The position numbers and the translations under genes are program-made. Below the pieces are notes generated by a model. It saw only the letters and a program-made list of their open reading frames with translations. It searched no databases and was not told the origin of the DNA. Below are positions 47,140-56,650 of a stretch of DNA of 64,000 nt, piece by piece. Position 1 is the stretch's first letter. The number at the start of each line of letters is the position of its first letter. Source of the DNA: a bacterium (GTDB lineage: Bacteria; Actinomycetota; Acidimicrobiia; Spongiisociales; JAENVV01); NCBI GenBank assembly GCA_024641305.1, contig JAHEDI010000007.1:47664-111663 (forward strand). Direction: 5' to 3'.

Positions 47140-48312
47140 ATGCGGCGGCACCTGACCCTCAGTTCAATCATGGCCGGAGTGATGGGAGCCTCCACTTTTC
47201 CACTCGTCATCGCAGCTGTGCTTGCCTCGAGTCTGATCACCGAATTCGGCGTCGCGCGTTGGCAGATCGGGGTGCTCGCCACGGCGTCGTCTGTCGTTGG
47301 CGCCATACTGGCCCCTCGCTTCGGAGCCGAAATCGATCGGATCGGGGCGAAGGCGGGATCGGTTGCTGCCCTCGCAATAAGCGGGGTCAGCCTCGGGTTG
47401 ATGGCGACCGCTTCGGGATACGGCGTCCTGTTGGCGGGCGCCCTCGTCTCGGGGGTGGCTCAATCCATGTCCAATCCCGCCACGAACAAACTGATCTCCC
47501 TCCACGTCGAAGCAGGAGTAAAAGGGATAATCACTGGCCTCAAACAGTCCGGCGTACAGGTGTTCACTTTCCTCGGGGGACTCACACTTCCGTGGCTCGC
47601 CGGACTCGCCGGATGGCGCATGGCCGTCGGCATCTATGCCGGGTTCGCCTTCATCGGCTTCGGGATAGCCAAAAGACTTCTGCCTGGCGACCCTCCAGAT
47701 CGAACGATCACCCGGAGCGTAACCAAAGAACCACTTCCCCCCCTCATTTGGAGGATCTCTACCTTCGGCTTCCTCCTCGGGTTGGCCGGCTCCGGAATCT
47801 TTCAGTGGGTTCCGCTCTTTGCACAAGAAGTACTCGGAATGACTCCGCAGGTGGCCGGAGGCACGGCCGCCCTCGCCGGTCTACTGGGGATCTTCGGACG
47901 GATCTGGTGGGGACGGGCCGCCGAACATCAGGTCGGGGTCCAACAAAGCCTGCTGATTATCTCCCTCGCCTCGGTTCTGTCAGCCGGATGTCTGGCACTG
48001 GCTCCCCAGGTTGGTGGCTGGTTGGTCTGGCCGGCGGTCTTCATCGCCGGTCTGAGTGTTAGCTCATGGAATGCCGTTGGCATGCTGGCGGTGATTCAGG
48101 GCGTCCCCGCCCGACAAGCCGGCCGGGCCTCCGGGATTGTCATGTTCGGTTTCCTGTCAGGGCTCGGAATTGGAGCACCCCTCCTCGGCTACTCCGTCGA
48201 CGTGTTCGTCGACTACCGGCCAGGATGGGTGGCAGCGATGGGGCTATTTGTCGTTGGGGCGACACTCGTCACCCCCGCCCGGTTTCGAAATGATCAGGAT
48301 CCGATAAGCTAA
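47140..48312 (+). CDS. MFS transporter
   Basis: A 390-aa carrier with 12 spans and the central polar loop ([19 protein letters not shown]). The N-half contains [14 protein letters not shown] and GLKQSGVQ, common in the CynX/NimT-like and related MFS groups. Substrate unknown. Divergent from guaB1. Confidence 0.88.
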   Translation: MRRHLTLSSIMAGVMGASTFPLVIAAVLASSLITEFGVARWQIGVLATASSVVGAILAPRFGAEIDRIGAKAGSVAALAISGVSLGLMATASGYGVLLAGALVSGVAQSMSNPATNKLISLHVEAGVKGIITGLKQSGVQVFTFLGGLTLPWLAGLAGWRMAVGIYAGFAFIGFGIAKRLLPGDPPDRTITRSVTKEPLPPLIWRISTFGFLLGLAGSGIFQWVPLFAQEVLGMTPQVAGGTAALAGLLGIFGRIWWGRAAEHQVGVQQSLLIISLASVLSAGCLALAPQVGGWLVWPAVFIAGLSVSSWNAVGMLAVIQGVPARQAGRASGIVMFGFLSGLGIGAPLLGYSVDVFVDYRPGWVAAMGLFVVGATLVTPARFRNDQDPIS

Positions 48313-48321
48313 CGATCGTTA
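48310..48321. promoter_or_regulatory. Palindromic operator candidate before thiolase
   Basis: TAACGATCGTTA is a perfect 12-bp palindrome 18 nt upstream of the thiolase GTG, just at the MFS stop. The AACG-AT-CGTT form is common for TetR-family operators of fatty-acid genes. The regulator is not in the window. Confidence 0.45.
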
Positions 48322-48338
48322 ACCCGAGGAGGATCAAC

Positions 48339-49523
48339 GTGAAAGAAGCCGTCATCGTCTCGACCGCCCGCACCCCGATCGGGAAGGCGTATCGCGGGGC
48401 TTTCAACGATCTTGAATCTCCTTCGTTGGCTGGAAAAGCCATTGCAGCCGCCGTCGAACGGGCCGGGCTCGAACCCGGTGAGGTCGACGACGTCATCCTC
48501 GGGGCGGCACTTCAACAAGGTTCTCAGGGAATGAACGTAGCCCGGATCTCGGCCATCGCCGCCGGTCTCGCCGCCACTACCTCCGGGATGACGATTGACC
48601 GCCAGTGCTCCTCCGGTCTGATGGCGGTCGCCACCGCCGCCAAACAGGTCATGTTTGACGGAGCCCCCATCGTGGTGGCCGGCGGGGTCGAATCGATCAG
48701 TCTCGTCCAGAACGCCAACATGAACATGTACCGCGCCGCCGACCCGGCAGTTCTTGACCGCGAACCCAACATGTACATGCCCATGATCCAGACCGCCGAA
48801 GTGGTGGCTAAACGGTACGGGATCACCCGCGAAGCCTGTGACGAGTACGGCTATCAGTCACAGATGCGGGTGGCTGCTGCTCAACAGAACGGTTTGTTCG
48901 ACGAAGAGATCATCGAAGTAACGGCCACCAAGGCGTTGGTGAACAAGGAGACCGGCGAGACCACCAAAGAATCGGTCACGCTCAGACTCGACGAGGGCAA
49001 TCGTCCGACCACCACCCTTGGGGGTCTGGCATCGCTGCAACCGGTCAACGGTCCGGGCGGGAACGTCACCGCGGGCAACGCATCGCAACTAAGTGACGGT
49101 GCCGCCGCCCTCGTGGTCATGGAATCGTCGGAGGCGGAGAAGCGGGGGCTGGAACCCCTCGGCTATTACCGGGGCATGGCGGTGGCCGGCGTCGACCCGG
49201 ACGAGATGGGGATTGGCCCGGTGTTTGCCGTTCCGAAGCTGCTGGCACGCGCCAACCTCACGATCGACGACATCGGGCTTTGGGAACTCAATGAAGCGTT
49301 CGCCGTTCAGGCGATCTATTGCCGTGATCAGCTTGGCATTGACAACGAGATCTTCAATGTCAACGGCGGCGCCATCTCCATCGGACACCCCTACGGCATG
49401 TCCGGAGCCCGGATGGTCGGCCATGCTCTCCTCGAAGGCAAGCGCCGCGGCGTCAAGTACGCCGTGGTGACCATGTGTGTCGGAGGCGGAATGGGCGCCG
49501 CCGGGCTCTTCGAAGTGGCCTAG
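48339..49523 (+). CDS. Acetyl-CoA C-acyltransferase (thiolase)
   Basis: A 394-aa degradative-type thiolase; GTG start with GAGGAGG 9 nt upstream. Active-site Cys in [12 protein letters not shown] (about residue 89), His in [14 protein letters not shown], second Cys in [12 protein letters not shown]. Likely acts in fatty-acid or alicyclic-acid degradation. It is a different branch from the thiolase at 21170. Confidence 0.93.
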   Translation: MKEAVIVSTARTPIGKAYRGAFNDLESPSLAGKAIAAAVERAGLEPGEVDDVILGAALQQGSQGMNVARISAIAAGLAATTSGMTIDRQCSSGLMAVATAAKQVMFDGAPIVVAGGVESISLVQNANMNMYRAADPAVLDREPNMYMPMIQTAEVVAKRYGITREACDEYGYQSQMRVAAAQQNGLFDEEIIEVTATKALVNKETGETTKESVTLRLDEGNRPTTTLGGLASLQPVNGPGGNVTAGNASQLSDGAAALVVMESSEAEKRGLEPLGYYRGMAVAGVDPDEMGIGPVFAVPKLLARANLTIDDIGLWELNEAFAVQAIYCRDQLGIDNEIFNVNGGAISIGHPYGMSGARMVGHALLEGKRRGVKYAVVTMCVGGGMGAAGLFEVA

Positions 49524-49542
49524 AAACCGTCTGACAACCCGG

Positions 49543-49977
49543 TCAGGTTACGCAGAACTCGTTTCCTTCCGGATCCAGCAGTACCACCCAGGCCGGTCCA
49601 TGGTCAGAACGGGTGTCTACGTACCTAGCTCCGGCCTCGACCAACTGTGCGACCTTCTCGTCGCGAACCCTTTCGCGTTCGGAGTTTTCAAGTCCTTGGG
49701 GAAGACGCACGTCGAGGTGAACCCGATTCTTGGCGGTCTTCTCTTCTGGCACATTCAAGAAGAGGATCCTCGGACCCTGCCCGGTCGGATCGACAATGGC
49801 CGAAATCGACTCCCGGTCTTCCTGCGGCATGTCGATGGAATCGGCAAAGGCATCCCAAGACTCAAACCCGGGCGGGGGCGGCTCAATGATGTACCCGAGC
49901 GCCAGCGCCCAGAACTCGGCAAGGGATGGCGCATGGCGGGCGTCAAACGTAACTTGAAAACCCTTGAACATGACCAA
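49543..49977 (-). CDS. VOC-superfamily (glyoxalase-like) protein
   Basis: A 144-aa glyoxalase-like domain protein: FQVTFDARHAPSLAEFWALALGY, RVHLDVRLP and the end VVLLDPEGNEFCVT, the usual actinobacterial VOC pattern. Ligand and reaction unknown. About 225 bp of non-coding sequence separates it from the sigma factor gene; I see nothing convincing in 49978-50203. Confidence 0.83.
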   Translation of the reverse strand: MVMFKGFQVTFDARHAPSLAEFWALALGYIIEPPPPGFESWDAFADSIDMPQEDRESISAIVDPTGQGPRILFLNVPEEKTAKNRVHLDVRLPQGLENSERERVRDEKVAQLVEAGARYVDTRSDHGPAWVVLLDPEGNEFCVT

Positions 49978-50203
49978 AGCATAGCTATAGGGTCGTAGAC
50001 GATCCGGCCGAGTCGAGGGGGTGCCTTGCCAAGCGGCCAGAACAGCCCTGATAAACCCCAGAACCAGTGCTGGCTACCGCCTCTAAGAAATTGTCGTTGC
50101 CATCGCACGTTCCGATCAGGCCGAGCGCGTAGGAAACGCCCGGTCATGAGCAAAGCCCGGCCCATTGTTGTCGGGAGTCTCGACCCCGTGATCCGGGGAC
50201 GAC

Positions 50204-51424
50204 CTACTGATTGCGACCAGGAAACTGACCCTGGAGTTCCGACATCCGCATGCTCAAGAACGCCCGGTCGGATTCGTTCATATCGCAGTTCAGGGCCTGG
50301 TGATATGCCACCAGGGCCTCGTCGCCGCGCCCGAGGCGGCGGAGAAAGTCGGCTTTGGTCGACCAGTACAAGTGCCAGCTATCGAGCCCTTCGATCGCCT
50401 CCAGAACCTCCAATCCGATGTCAGGGCCAGACAATTCGGCCTCGGCAACGGCTCGATTGACCGCGATTACCCCCGACCCGCCCATGCCTTCCAACATCCG
50501 GTAAAGGGTCACGATTTGCTCCCAATCAGTCTCACTAGCGGTGGGCGCAAGACTGTGCAACGCCGAGATCGCAGCCTGGATTTGATAGGGTCCGACGCTG
50601 CGACGGCGTAGGGCGCCATCAACCAGCCGGGAAGCCTCTTGAATCTGCTCCTGGTTCCACCGCTTTCTGTCCTGATCAGCCAGGAGAACGGGCAACCCGT
50701 CATCCGATTGCCGGCCGGGTTGTCGGGCGGCCGTCGCCAAACAGAGAGCCAGCAACCCGGCACACTCAGGCTCGTCCGGCATCAACCCGGCCAACATCCG
50801 GGCCAGGCGGATCCCCTCATCTCCCAGATCAACACGGTCGTCCCACGAACCGAACGGAGCGTGGTGGCCGGTTGTGAAGATCAGATAGATAACGTTCAGA
50901 ACCGCAGGCAGACGATCGGGCAGTTCATGGTCGTCGGGTACCCGATACGGAATATGGGCCGAAGCGATTTTGGCTTTGGCTCGCGAAATCCGTTGTCCCA
51001 TCGTTGACTCGGTCACGAGGAACGCCCGAGCTATCTCCTTGGTCGTGAGACCCCCCAACGTGCGCAGGGCCAGCGCCACTCGCGCTTCTGGACTGAGGGC
51101 CGGATGGCAGCATGTAAAGAGAAGACGCAGCTGATCCGTCGGCTCGGTATCGGTGTCTTCAACGAGCAGGCTCATAGCTTCCGCTTCCTTGGCAGCACGC
51201 TTGGCCTCGCGCCGGAGACGATCGAGCGCCTTGCGTTTGGCAACCACCGTCAGCCAGGCCGCCGGGTTCTCCGGTAATCGCTCATCCGAGAATTTCTCGT
51301 TGGCAATCAAGAGCGCGTCCTGCAACGCGTCTTCGGCGAGGTCGAACCGTCCGGTTAGTCGGATGAGGGTGGCCAGAACCTGGCCACCTTCAAGCCGCAG
51401 GGTCTCCGAGAGAGACCTGCTCAC
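50204..51424 (-). CDS. ECF42-type RNA polymerase sigma factor with TPR-like C-terminal domain
   Basis: A 406-aa ECF sigma factor starting at the GTG that overlaps the YCII stop (GTGA). Sigma-2 region about 10-80 (DLAEDALQDALLIANEKF, ENPAAWLTVVAKRKALDRLRR), sigma-4 about 110-165 (LRTLGGLTTKEIARAFLVTESTMGQRISRAK), then a 230-residue helical domain (DUF6596/TPR-like). This group has no anti-sigma factor and is paired with a YCII/DGPF protein, exactly as here. Confidence 0.92.
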   Translation of the reverse strand: MSRSLSETLRLEGGQVLATLIRLTGRFDLAEDALQDALLIANEKFSDERLPENPAAWLTVVAKRKALDRLRREAKRAAKEAEAMSLLVEDTDTEPTDQLRLLFTCCHPALSPEARVALALRTLGGLTTKEIARAFLVTESTMGQRISRAKAKIASAHIPYRVPDDHELPDRLPAVLNVIYLIFTTGHHAPFGSWDDRVDLGDEGIRLARMLAGLMPDEPECAGLLALCLATAARQPGRQSDDGLPVLLADQDRKRWNQEQIQEASRLVDGALRRRSVGPYQIQAAISALHSLAPTASETDWEQIVTLYRMLEGMGGSGVIAVNRAVAEAELSGPDIGLEVLEAIEGLDSWHLYWSTKADFLRRLGRGDEALVAYHQALNCDMNESDRAFLSMRMSELQGQFPGRNQ

Positions 51425-51789
51425 CCCTCCGGGAACTCCACACACGGACGAACTTCAACCCGCCCGTGCCAGGCGCCGGGAATCTGGGATGCCCACTTGA
51501 TGGCTTCGTCGAGGTCGGCACACTCAAGCAAATAGAAGCCGCCGAGGACTTCCTTGGTCTCCGCGAACGGACCGTCCGTCGTCAAAATGTCGCCACCCTT
51601 GCCACCACTGACCTTGATGGTGGTCGCTGTATTCGTGTCATGGAGCGCCTCGCCGCCGATAATTACTCCGGCGGCGCCGGCGGCCTCTCCAAACTCGTTG
51701 TATTCGGCCATGACCCGGGCCCAATCCTCTGGACTTCCCATACCCTCGGTTTCTGCGGGCGAATAGATAAGAGCTGCGTATTTGGGCAT
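51421..51789 (-). CDS. YCII/DGPF-domain protein
   Basis: A 122-aa YCII-like protein from the ATG preceded by GGAGG (MPKYAALIYSP); the longer track start is unsupported. It contains the TTDGPFAETKEVLGGFYLLEC stretch that gives the DGPF family its name. Partner and usual target of the ECF42 sigma encoded next in the operon; ligand unknown. Confidence 0.92.
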   Translation of the reverse strand: MPKYAALIYSPAETEGMGSPEDWARVMAEYNEFGEAAGAAGVIIGGEALHDTNTATTIKVSGGKGGDILTTDGPFAETKEVLGGFYLLECADLDEAIKWASQIPGAWHGRVEVRPCVEFPEG

Positions 51790-51999
51790 GCCATCCTCCA
51801 TTTTGTTGCGGCTACCTCTGGCCACACAACGAAGACCGTCCAGGGTTTTCGACAAGGTCTTGCCGATTCTACGTTTCTGATGGCAACGATGCTCGAGACT
51901 GCCGAACACCCGACGAAATTAGCTTGCGCTATGACCGGTGGGACGACGAAGCTGTGATTACGGCACATCCCGGTGCCTTCGCACGGAAAGGAGACCTGA

Positions 52000-52047
52000 A
52001 TGTTGATTGGAACACATGTCTCCGGCCGCCGCCTTAACGCCTGCTGA
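52000..52047 (+). CDS. Possible 15-aa ORF
   Basis: MLIGTHVSGRRLNAC then TGA TAG, preceded by GGAAAGGAGACCTGA, a strong binding site. The 507-bp region 51790-52296 has no larger credible gene; this and the next ORF are the only translation signals I see on the plus strand. May be a leader peptide or chance. Confidence 0.25.
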   Translation: MLIGTHVSGRRLNAC

Positions 52048-52138
52048 TAGCTGGCCCGAGTCCGGCCCGGACACTTTCAGAGGTTCCTCCTCAGCGTCGG
52101 GCATACAACTGTCCGACCGTCCCAGAAAGGAGAACACG

Positions 52139-52246
52139 ATGTTTGTTCGTGTTCAGGACCTGCCAGATTTCCAACGGCAACGGTTGGCTGTACGCCATCC
52201 GCCGTGGGAAAGACCCGCCAGGTTCCGACCCCATCGAAGGAAGTAA
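52139..52246 (+). CDS. Possible 35-aa basic ORF
   Basis: Starts MFVRVQDLPDFQRQRL and ends RFRPHRRK, rich in Arg/Pro; AGAAAGGAG sits 6 nt before the ATG. A long hairpin begins at its stop codon. No homologue recognised; could be a small protein or part of a regulatory leader. Confidence 0.3.
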   Translation: MFVRVQDLPDFQRQRLAVRHPPWERPARFRPHRRK

Positions 52247-52285
52247 CTCAAGGGGCCGCCGCCAATAGGTAGCCGCCCCTTGAGT
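52246..52285. terminator. Strong hairpin upstream of PNPOx-like gene
   Basis: An 11-bp perfect stem (ACTCAAGGGGC / GCCCCTTGAGT), extended by two more pairs after a C-C mismatch, loop about 12 nt. No T run on either side, so termination is uncertain; it directly follows the 35-aa ORF stop and ends 11 nt before the next start. Confidence 0.45.
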
Positions 52286-52296
52286 AAACTTGCTCC

Positions 52297-52722
52297 ATGA
52301 CCTGGGATGAATTTGTCGTCGGAGCAAGAGCTGTGAGCTGGTTGGCCTATCTCGGGACGGCTAGCACCGACGGGCGGCCCCATGTCGCACCGGTGTCGCC
52401 CGGTTTCACCAAGGACACAATCTGGTTTGCCACCCGGACCGGGAGCCGCAAGTTTCGCAATTTGGTCGAAAACCCGCGAACGTCATTTCACTGGCCGGTT
52501 GGCGGCACCGAGGGCCCCGGTGAGTTGTTCGCCGAAGGGGACGCCCACTTGCATACCTCAGAGGCCGATCGACGGCGCCTATGGACGGAAGCCAACCTTC
52601 CCTTTGACCCCGCCAACTTTTTCGGCAGCCCAGAAACACCCGACCTGGCGTTCGTCGAAACAAGGGTCACTTCAGCATCCATCCTCGGTCCAGACTTTCA
52701 CCGTTCCTTTTACCGACCATGA
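52297..52722 (+). CDS. Pyridoxamine 5'-phosphate oxidase-family flavin-binding protein
   Basis: A 141-aa split-barrel (PNPOx-like) protein: YLGTASTDGRPHVAPVSPGF, IWFATRTGSRKFRNLVENPRTSFHWP. These bind FMN, F420 or heme; true pyridoxine oxidation is rare in this subgroup. Its stop overlaps the decarboxylase start, so the two are coupled. Confidence 0.82.
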   Translation: MTWDEFVVGARAVSWLAYLGTASTDGRPHVAPVSPGFTKDTIWFATRTGSRKFRNLVENPRTSFHWPVGGTEGPGELFAEGDAHLHTSEADRRRLWTEANLPFDPANFFGSPETPDLAFVETRVTSASILGPDFHRSFYRP

Positions 52723-54122
52723 CAGGCGGGATGTCTTCTGACGAGTTCCGTAGATATGGGAAGGAACTCATTGACTGGGTGGCTGACTACTACGAGAAAG
52801 TGGAATCGCTTCCCGTAACCCCGACAGTGCAGCCGGGTGCCATCCGCGCTCTCCTGCCTCCCAACGCTCCGGAAGGCCCTGAACCATTTGCAGAAATCAT
52901 CGAGGATCTGGACCGTGTGGTGATGCCAGGGATCACGCATTGGCAGTCACCGAATTGGTTTGCCTATTTTCCCGGCGATTCCTCGTTTCCAGCCATTCTC
53001 GGAGAGTTGGTATCCGCCGGTCTCGCTCAGCAAGGCATGCTCTGGTCGACGAGTCCCGCGACCACCGAGATCGAATCTCACATGATGGATTGGCTTGTAG
53101 ATCTCCTCGGGCTTCCCGAGGCCTGGAAGACCACCGGACCAGGCGGCGGCGTCATCCAGATGAGCGCATCGGACTCGACGCACACCGCGCTGGTGGTGGC
53201 CCGTCAGCTTGCCCAACAATCCACCTCTCTTGACAACATCGTCGCGTACGCCTCTTCGCAGGCTCACAGTTCAATCGAAAAAGGGGCCCGAGTTGCCGGA
53301 TACCGACACTTTCGAGCGATCGGAGTCGACGACCACTTCGCCATGCGGCCCGATTTGTTGGTCGAAGCGATAATTTCGGACCGCCGGGCCGGGCTACTGC
53401 CCGCCTTTGTTTGTTCGGCGGTTGGAACCACCGGGACAACGGCCGTCGACCCGGTCCGTGCGATCGGTGAGATTGCCCGCAGCGAAGGCATGTGGCATCA
53501 CGTCGACGCCGCCTATGCCGGCTCCGCCATGATCTGTCCGGAATTCCGGATTCATCAGGATGGGCTCGAGCTGGCCGACTCGTATGTGTTCAATCCGCAC
53601 AAGTGGATGTTTGTGAACTTTGACGCATCGGCGTTTTATGTCGCCGACCGGCGGCCACTCATCGAAACACTGAGCATCCTGCCGCCCTACCTGCAAGACG
53701 CCGCGTCACAATCGGGAGCGGTGATCGACTATCGAGACTGGCATGTCCCGCTTGGACGACGGTTTCGCGCTTTGAAACTCTGGTTCACATTGCGCTCGTA
53801 CGGTGCCGAAGGAATCCGGACCAAGATTCGCGAACACGTGGCCGCCGCCCGGTCTCTGACGGCTCAACTCGAAGGTGACGCTCGATTCGAATTGGTAGCC
53901 CCCACCCTCTTCGCCCTGGTCAGTTTTCGCCATGTGGATGGTGACCCACCCACTGACCGGCTAGCAGCCCGCGTCAATGAATCGGGCCGGGCTTACCTCA
54001 CTGCTTCGAAGCTGCCGGGCGGATCTTCGTTCATTCGGATATCCATCGGGCAAACCAACACAACCCAGCACCACGTCGATGAGTTGTGGACATTGATCGA
54101 TGAGATGGCAGATCCGGCGTAA
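52719..54122 (+). CDS. Group II PLP decarboxylase (aromatic L-amino acid decarboxylase-like)
   Basis: A 467-aa PLP enzyme of the DDC family. N-terminal FRRYGKELIDWVADYYEKVESLPV, SPNWFAYFPGDSSFPAILGEL, SASDSTHTALVVAR, HVDAAYAGSAMICPE, and the PLP lysine in NPHKWMFVNFD (about residue 290). Length and motifs are those of tryptophan/DOPA/phenylalanine decarboxylases; the substrate cannot be read from sequence. Confidence 0.92.
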   Translation: MTGGMSSDEFRRYGKELIDWVADYYEKVESLPVTPTVQPGAIRALLPPNAPEGPEPFAEIIEDLDRVVMPGITHWQSPNWFAYFPGDSSFPAILGELVSAGLAQQGMLWSTSPATTEIESHMMDWLVDLLGLPEAWKTTGPGGGVIQMSASDSTHTALVVARQLAQQSTSLDNIVAYASSQAHSSIEKGARVAGYRHFRAIGVDDHFAMRPDLLVEAIISDRRAGLLPAFVCSAVGTTGTTAVDPVRAIGEIARSEGMWHHVDAAYAGSAMICPEFRIHQDGLELADSYVFNPHKWMFVNFDASAFYVADRRPLIETLSILPPYLQDAASQSGAVIDYRDWHVPLGRRFRALKLWFTLRSYGAEGIRTKIREHVAAARSLTAQLEGDARFELVAPTLFALVSFRHVDGDPPTDRLAARVNESGRAYLTASKLPGGSSFIRISIGQTNTTQHHVDELWTLIDEMADPA

Positions 54123-54183
54123 CGCCCGTTACCGTCGTAGCCGACCGAGACGCCGGATCCTTCCTGGTAGAACCCGGACCTAT

Positions 54184-54561
54184 CTAGAAGATCCAGACTG
54201 CCAAGAACGCCATTGCGATTGCCAGGACGACTACGGCGGCAGTCGCCCACCAGGTCGTCCTCGATTCCATCCGTGAACCAAGTTTTGATGACCGGTTGCT
54301 GATCCAAGCGAACCAGGTTCCGAAAATCCCGGTTGAAAGGGCCGACAAGCCGAGTCGCCATCCCTCATGCAAGTTTTCCACGACATATTCCGTGCCGAAG
54401 AAGTTGACGATCGCATTGGCAGGATGGAAGAACAGGTAGACGGCGACGGCGCCGATCACGGCTGCGATCGACCCGATGAGCCAGTCCATCCTTCGATACT
54501 CCGACTTCGAAGTGACCGATTTCGGCGATCGAACGTCGGGACGGTTCTGAAGCGTGGTCAT
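54184..54561 (-). CDS. Small membrane protein, three spans
   Basis: A 125-aa protein from ATG 54561 (MTTLQNRPDVR; GGGAGG upstream); the track start is 31 codons earlier. Basic N-terminus, then spans WLIGSIAAVIGAVAVYLFF, LGLSALSTGIFGTWFAWI and WWATAAVVVLAIAMAFLAVWIF. No family recognised. Divergent from the SLH-CapA gene. Confidence 0.7.
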   Translation of the reverse strand: MTTLQNRPDVRSPKSVTSKSEYRRMDWLIGSIAAVIGAVAVYLFFHPANAIVNFFGTEYVVENLHEGWRLGLSALSTGIFGTWFAWISNRSSKLGSRMESRTTWWATAAVVVLAIAMAFLAVWIF

Positions 54562-54719
54562 GGCAAACCTCCCTTGCTCAAGCTTCGCTTCAACAGTACG
54601 AGCAGGACGCTCGGCCGACCAGGGTACGAAGACCAATCCGCGGATCGGGGTCAAAACAACCGCCAGTAGCCGGACGGGAGATCCACAATCGCACTAGGTT
54701 CGACTCCGAGGAGGTTGCA

Positions 54720-56354
54720 ATGCGGACCGTTTCGATCGTGCTGATTATTGGCATGATGATTCTTGGGTCGACTGCGGGAGCGCTGGCCACCGCCACCGAC
54801 CCCGGGGGCACCTTCTGGGACGACGACGGAAACACTCACGAAGCCCAGATCGAAGCCATTGCCGCTGCACGGATAACCTTGGGCTGTGACGCCGATCTGT
54901 ACTGCCCCGGTCAGGTAGTCACTCGCGGCCAGATGGCCGCATTCTTGAAGCGCGCTTTTCCTATCTCTAGCGCTTCGGCCGACCATTTCGATGACGATGA
55001 CGATTCCACGTTTGAGAACGACATCAACGCCCTGGCAGACGCCGGAATCACCGTTGGATGTGGAGTACGTTCCTACTGCCCGGATCGCCCTGTCACCCGG
55101 GGTGAAATGGCCGCCTTCCTTGCGCGAGTTCTTGAATTGCCGGGTGGGCCTGAACGTTTCGTCGACGACAACGAATCAATCTTCGAGAACGACATCAACG
55201 CGATTGCCGCCGCCGGCATCACCCTGGGGTGTAACGCAGAAGGAGACCACTTCTGCCCATTCGCCCCGATCAGACGCGATCAGATGGCCTCGTTTCTCGC
55301 CCGGGCCTTGCACCTTTCTCCGTTGCCTGCCGCCCAGCGGCCCAGCTTCACGGTCACGTTTACTGGCGATATTCTTCTGCATTTGCCCGTCGACTCTGCG
55401 GCCGCCCGTTATGGCCTCGACTCGGGGAAGAAGTATGACTTCGAGCCAATGTTTGCAGCCATCAAACCGATCATCAGTGCCGCCGACCTGGCGCTGTGTC
55501 ACCTCGAAGTGCCGCTCCACCCCGACTCCATCAACCTCTCCGGTTATCCGGCGTTTCAGGGTCCCGCCGAGATTGCCGATGCCATCGTGGCGGCCGGCTA
55601 CGAGGGGTGCTCTGTCGCTTCAAACCACTCGTACGACAGGGGCGTCACGGGCGTGTTCAACACCCTTGACGTGATGACATCTCGCCGACTCGGCTACGAC
55701 GGGATGGCGTACGACTCGGCGGATCGCCTGGCAGCCCAGATGTACGAAGTGGGCAACGTCACGGTCGCCCACCTGTCCTACGCCGAATGGCTCAACGGCC
55801 TAAAGGTACCGGCTGACAAACCATGGTTGGTGAACCTTATCGACCCTGCCGTAATCATCGGCGACGCCGAGCGAGCCAAAGCAGAGGGCGCTGACGTCGT
55901 CCTCGTAAGTCTGCACTGGGGCACTGAATACCAGGTAGACCCGACCGCCAACCAGACCCGAATCGGCAAGCTCCTAACGAACGCCGACGCCGTCGATCTC
56001 GTCGTCGGGCACCACGCCCATGTGGTCCAACCGATTGGTCAATACGGTTCCGAATACGTCGTCTACGGACTCGGGAACTCGCTGTCGAACCAATTGTGGA
56101 GCGCCCAAACCACCGACGGGGTTCTCGTAACCGTTGAGATGGCTCTGCGCCAGGGAGATTGGATGCCCCGCAAGGTCACCTTCACACCCACCTGGGTTCA
56201 AGCTGGCTCGTACAAAATCCTCCCGGTCGCCGAAACGCTCAATGCCGGAGGAGTCTCCTCATCGCTGAGGAGTCAACTCCTCGGCTCGTGGAAACGAACA
56301 ATGGAAAGAATCTACCGACTCGGCGCCGATGTGTCACCGACAGCAGCTCCGTAG
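54720..56354 (+). CDS. Secreted SLH-repeat protein with CapA-type metallophosphatase-fold domain
   Basis: A 544-aa exported protein: signal peptide (VSIVLIIGMMILGSTAGALA), three actinobacterial-type SLH repeats (about 30-200; each with an LGC...YCP or FCP cysteine pair and VTRGQMAAFL-like helix), then a PGA_cap/CapA domain (about 210-500; FTGDILLHLP, SVASNHSYDRG, VSLHWGTEYQ, VVGHHAHVVQP). CapA helps anchor or polymerise poly-gamma-glutamate, but many CapA-like proteins have other roles. SLH repeats probably dock it to the cell wall. Confidence 0.88.
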   Translation: MRTVSIVLIIGMMILGSTAGALATATDPGGTFWDDDGNTHEAQIEAIAAARITLGCDADLYCPGQVVTRGQMAAFLKRAFPISSASADHFDDDDDSTFENDINALADAGITVGCGVRSYCPDRPVTRGEMAAFLARVLELPGGPERFVDDNESIFENDINAIAAAGITLGCNAEGDHFCPFAPIRRDQMASFLARALHLSPLPAAQRPSFTVTFTGDILLHLPVDSAAARYGLDSGKKYDFEPMFAAIKPIISAADLALCHLEVPLHPDSINLSGYPAFQGPAEIADAIVAAGYEGCSVASNHSYDRGVTGVFNTLDVMTSRRLGYDGMAYDSADRLAAQMYEVGNVTVAHLSYAEWLNGLKVPADKPWLVNLIDPAVIIGDAERAKAEGADVVLVSLHWGTEYQVDPTANQTRIGKLLTNADAVDLVVGHHAHVVQPIGQYGSEYVVYGLGNSLSNQLWSAQTTDGVLVTVEMALRQGDWMPRKVTFTPTWVQAGSYKILPVAETLNAGGVSSSLRSQLLGSWKRTMERIYRLGADVSPTAAP

Positions 56355-56434
56355 CTTCTCCAATCAGGATGTTGACTCAAGCGTTTCATATCGCAGCCGA
56401 TGTACACTGCAAGTCACAACTGAGATCAAGCTAC

Positions 56435-56602
56435 AACTTGAAGCGCCTGACCCCGTCTAGGGGTGACGAGGAGGAGAATCATCGAAAGCGACCCCGGTCG
56501 CGTCGGCGGATGTTCTCCCGGCCGCTCACGGTCGTAACGCTGGTGGACAAAACCCGACGGCAACGCCGGGGACAATTCTCACCGCGACGTGAGGGGATCT
56601 AC
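56435..56602 (+). ncRNA. glmS self-cleaving ribozyme / riboswitch
   Basis: The glmS leader matches the core of the glucosamine-6-phosphate ribozyme. In order: A|GCGCC cleavage site (cut predicted between 56442 and 56443), CCCC/GGGG hairpin, GACGAGG (56465), ATCGA, GCGAC-GTCGC hairpin, TCGGCGGATG (56503), CTCCCGG (56515), GGCCG/CGGTC-like stem, GGACAAAACC (56544), CCCGACGGCAACGCCGGGG hairpin, GGGGACAA and a CTCAC/GTGAG stem. In known cases GlcN6P triggers self-cleavage and mRNA decay, lowering GlmS. Boundaries approximate. 56355-56434 holds only untranslated leader or promoter sequence. Confidence 0.93.
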
Positions 56603-56650
56603 CAAAGGTCCCGTTCTTTCGCTTGATCCGCACCCAAGGAGACTCTGCAC

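Noticed and set aside
49978-50203. Hidden gene or RNA in the VOC-sigma gap
   Set aside because: No ORF with a binding site and no stable conserved-looking hairpin; treated as spacer.
56372-56408. TTGACT and TACACT as a glmS promoter
   Set aside because: The spacing of about 25 nt is too long for a standard sigma-70-type promoter.
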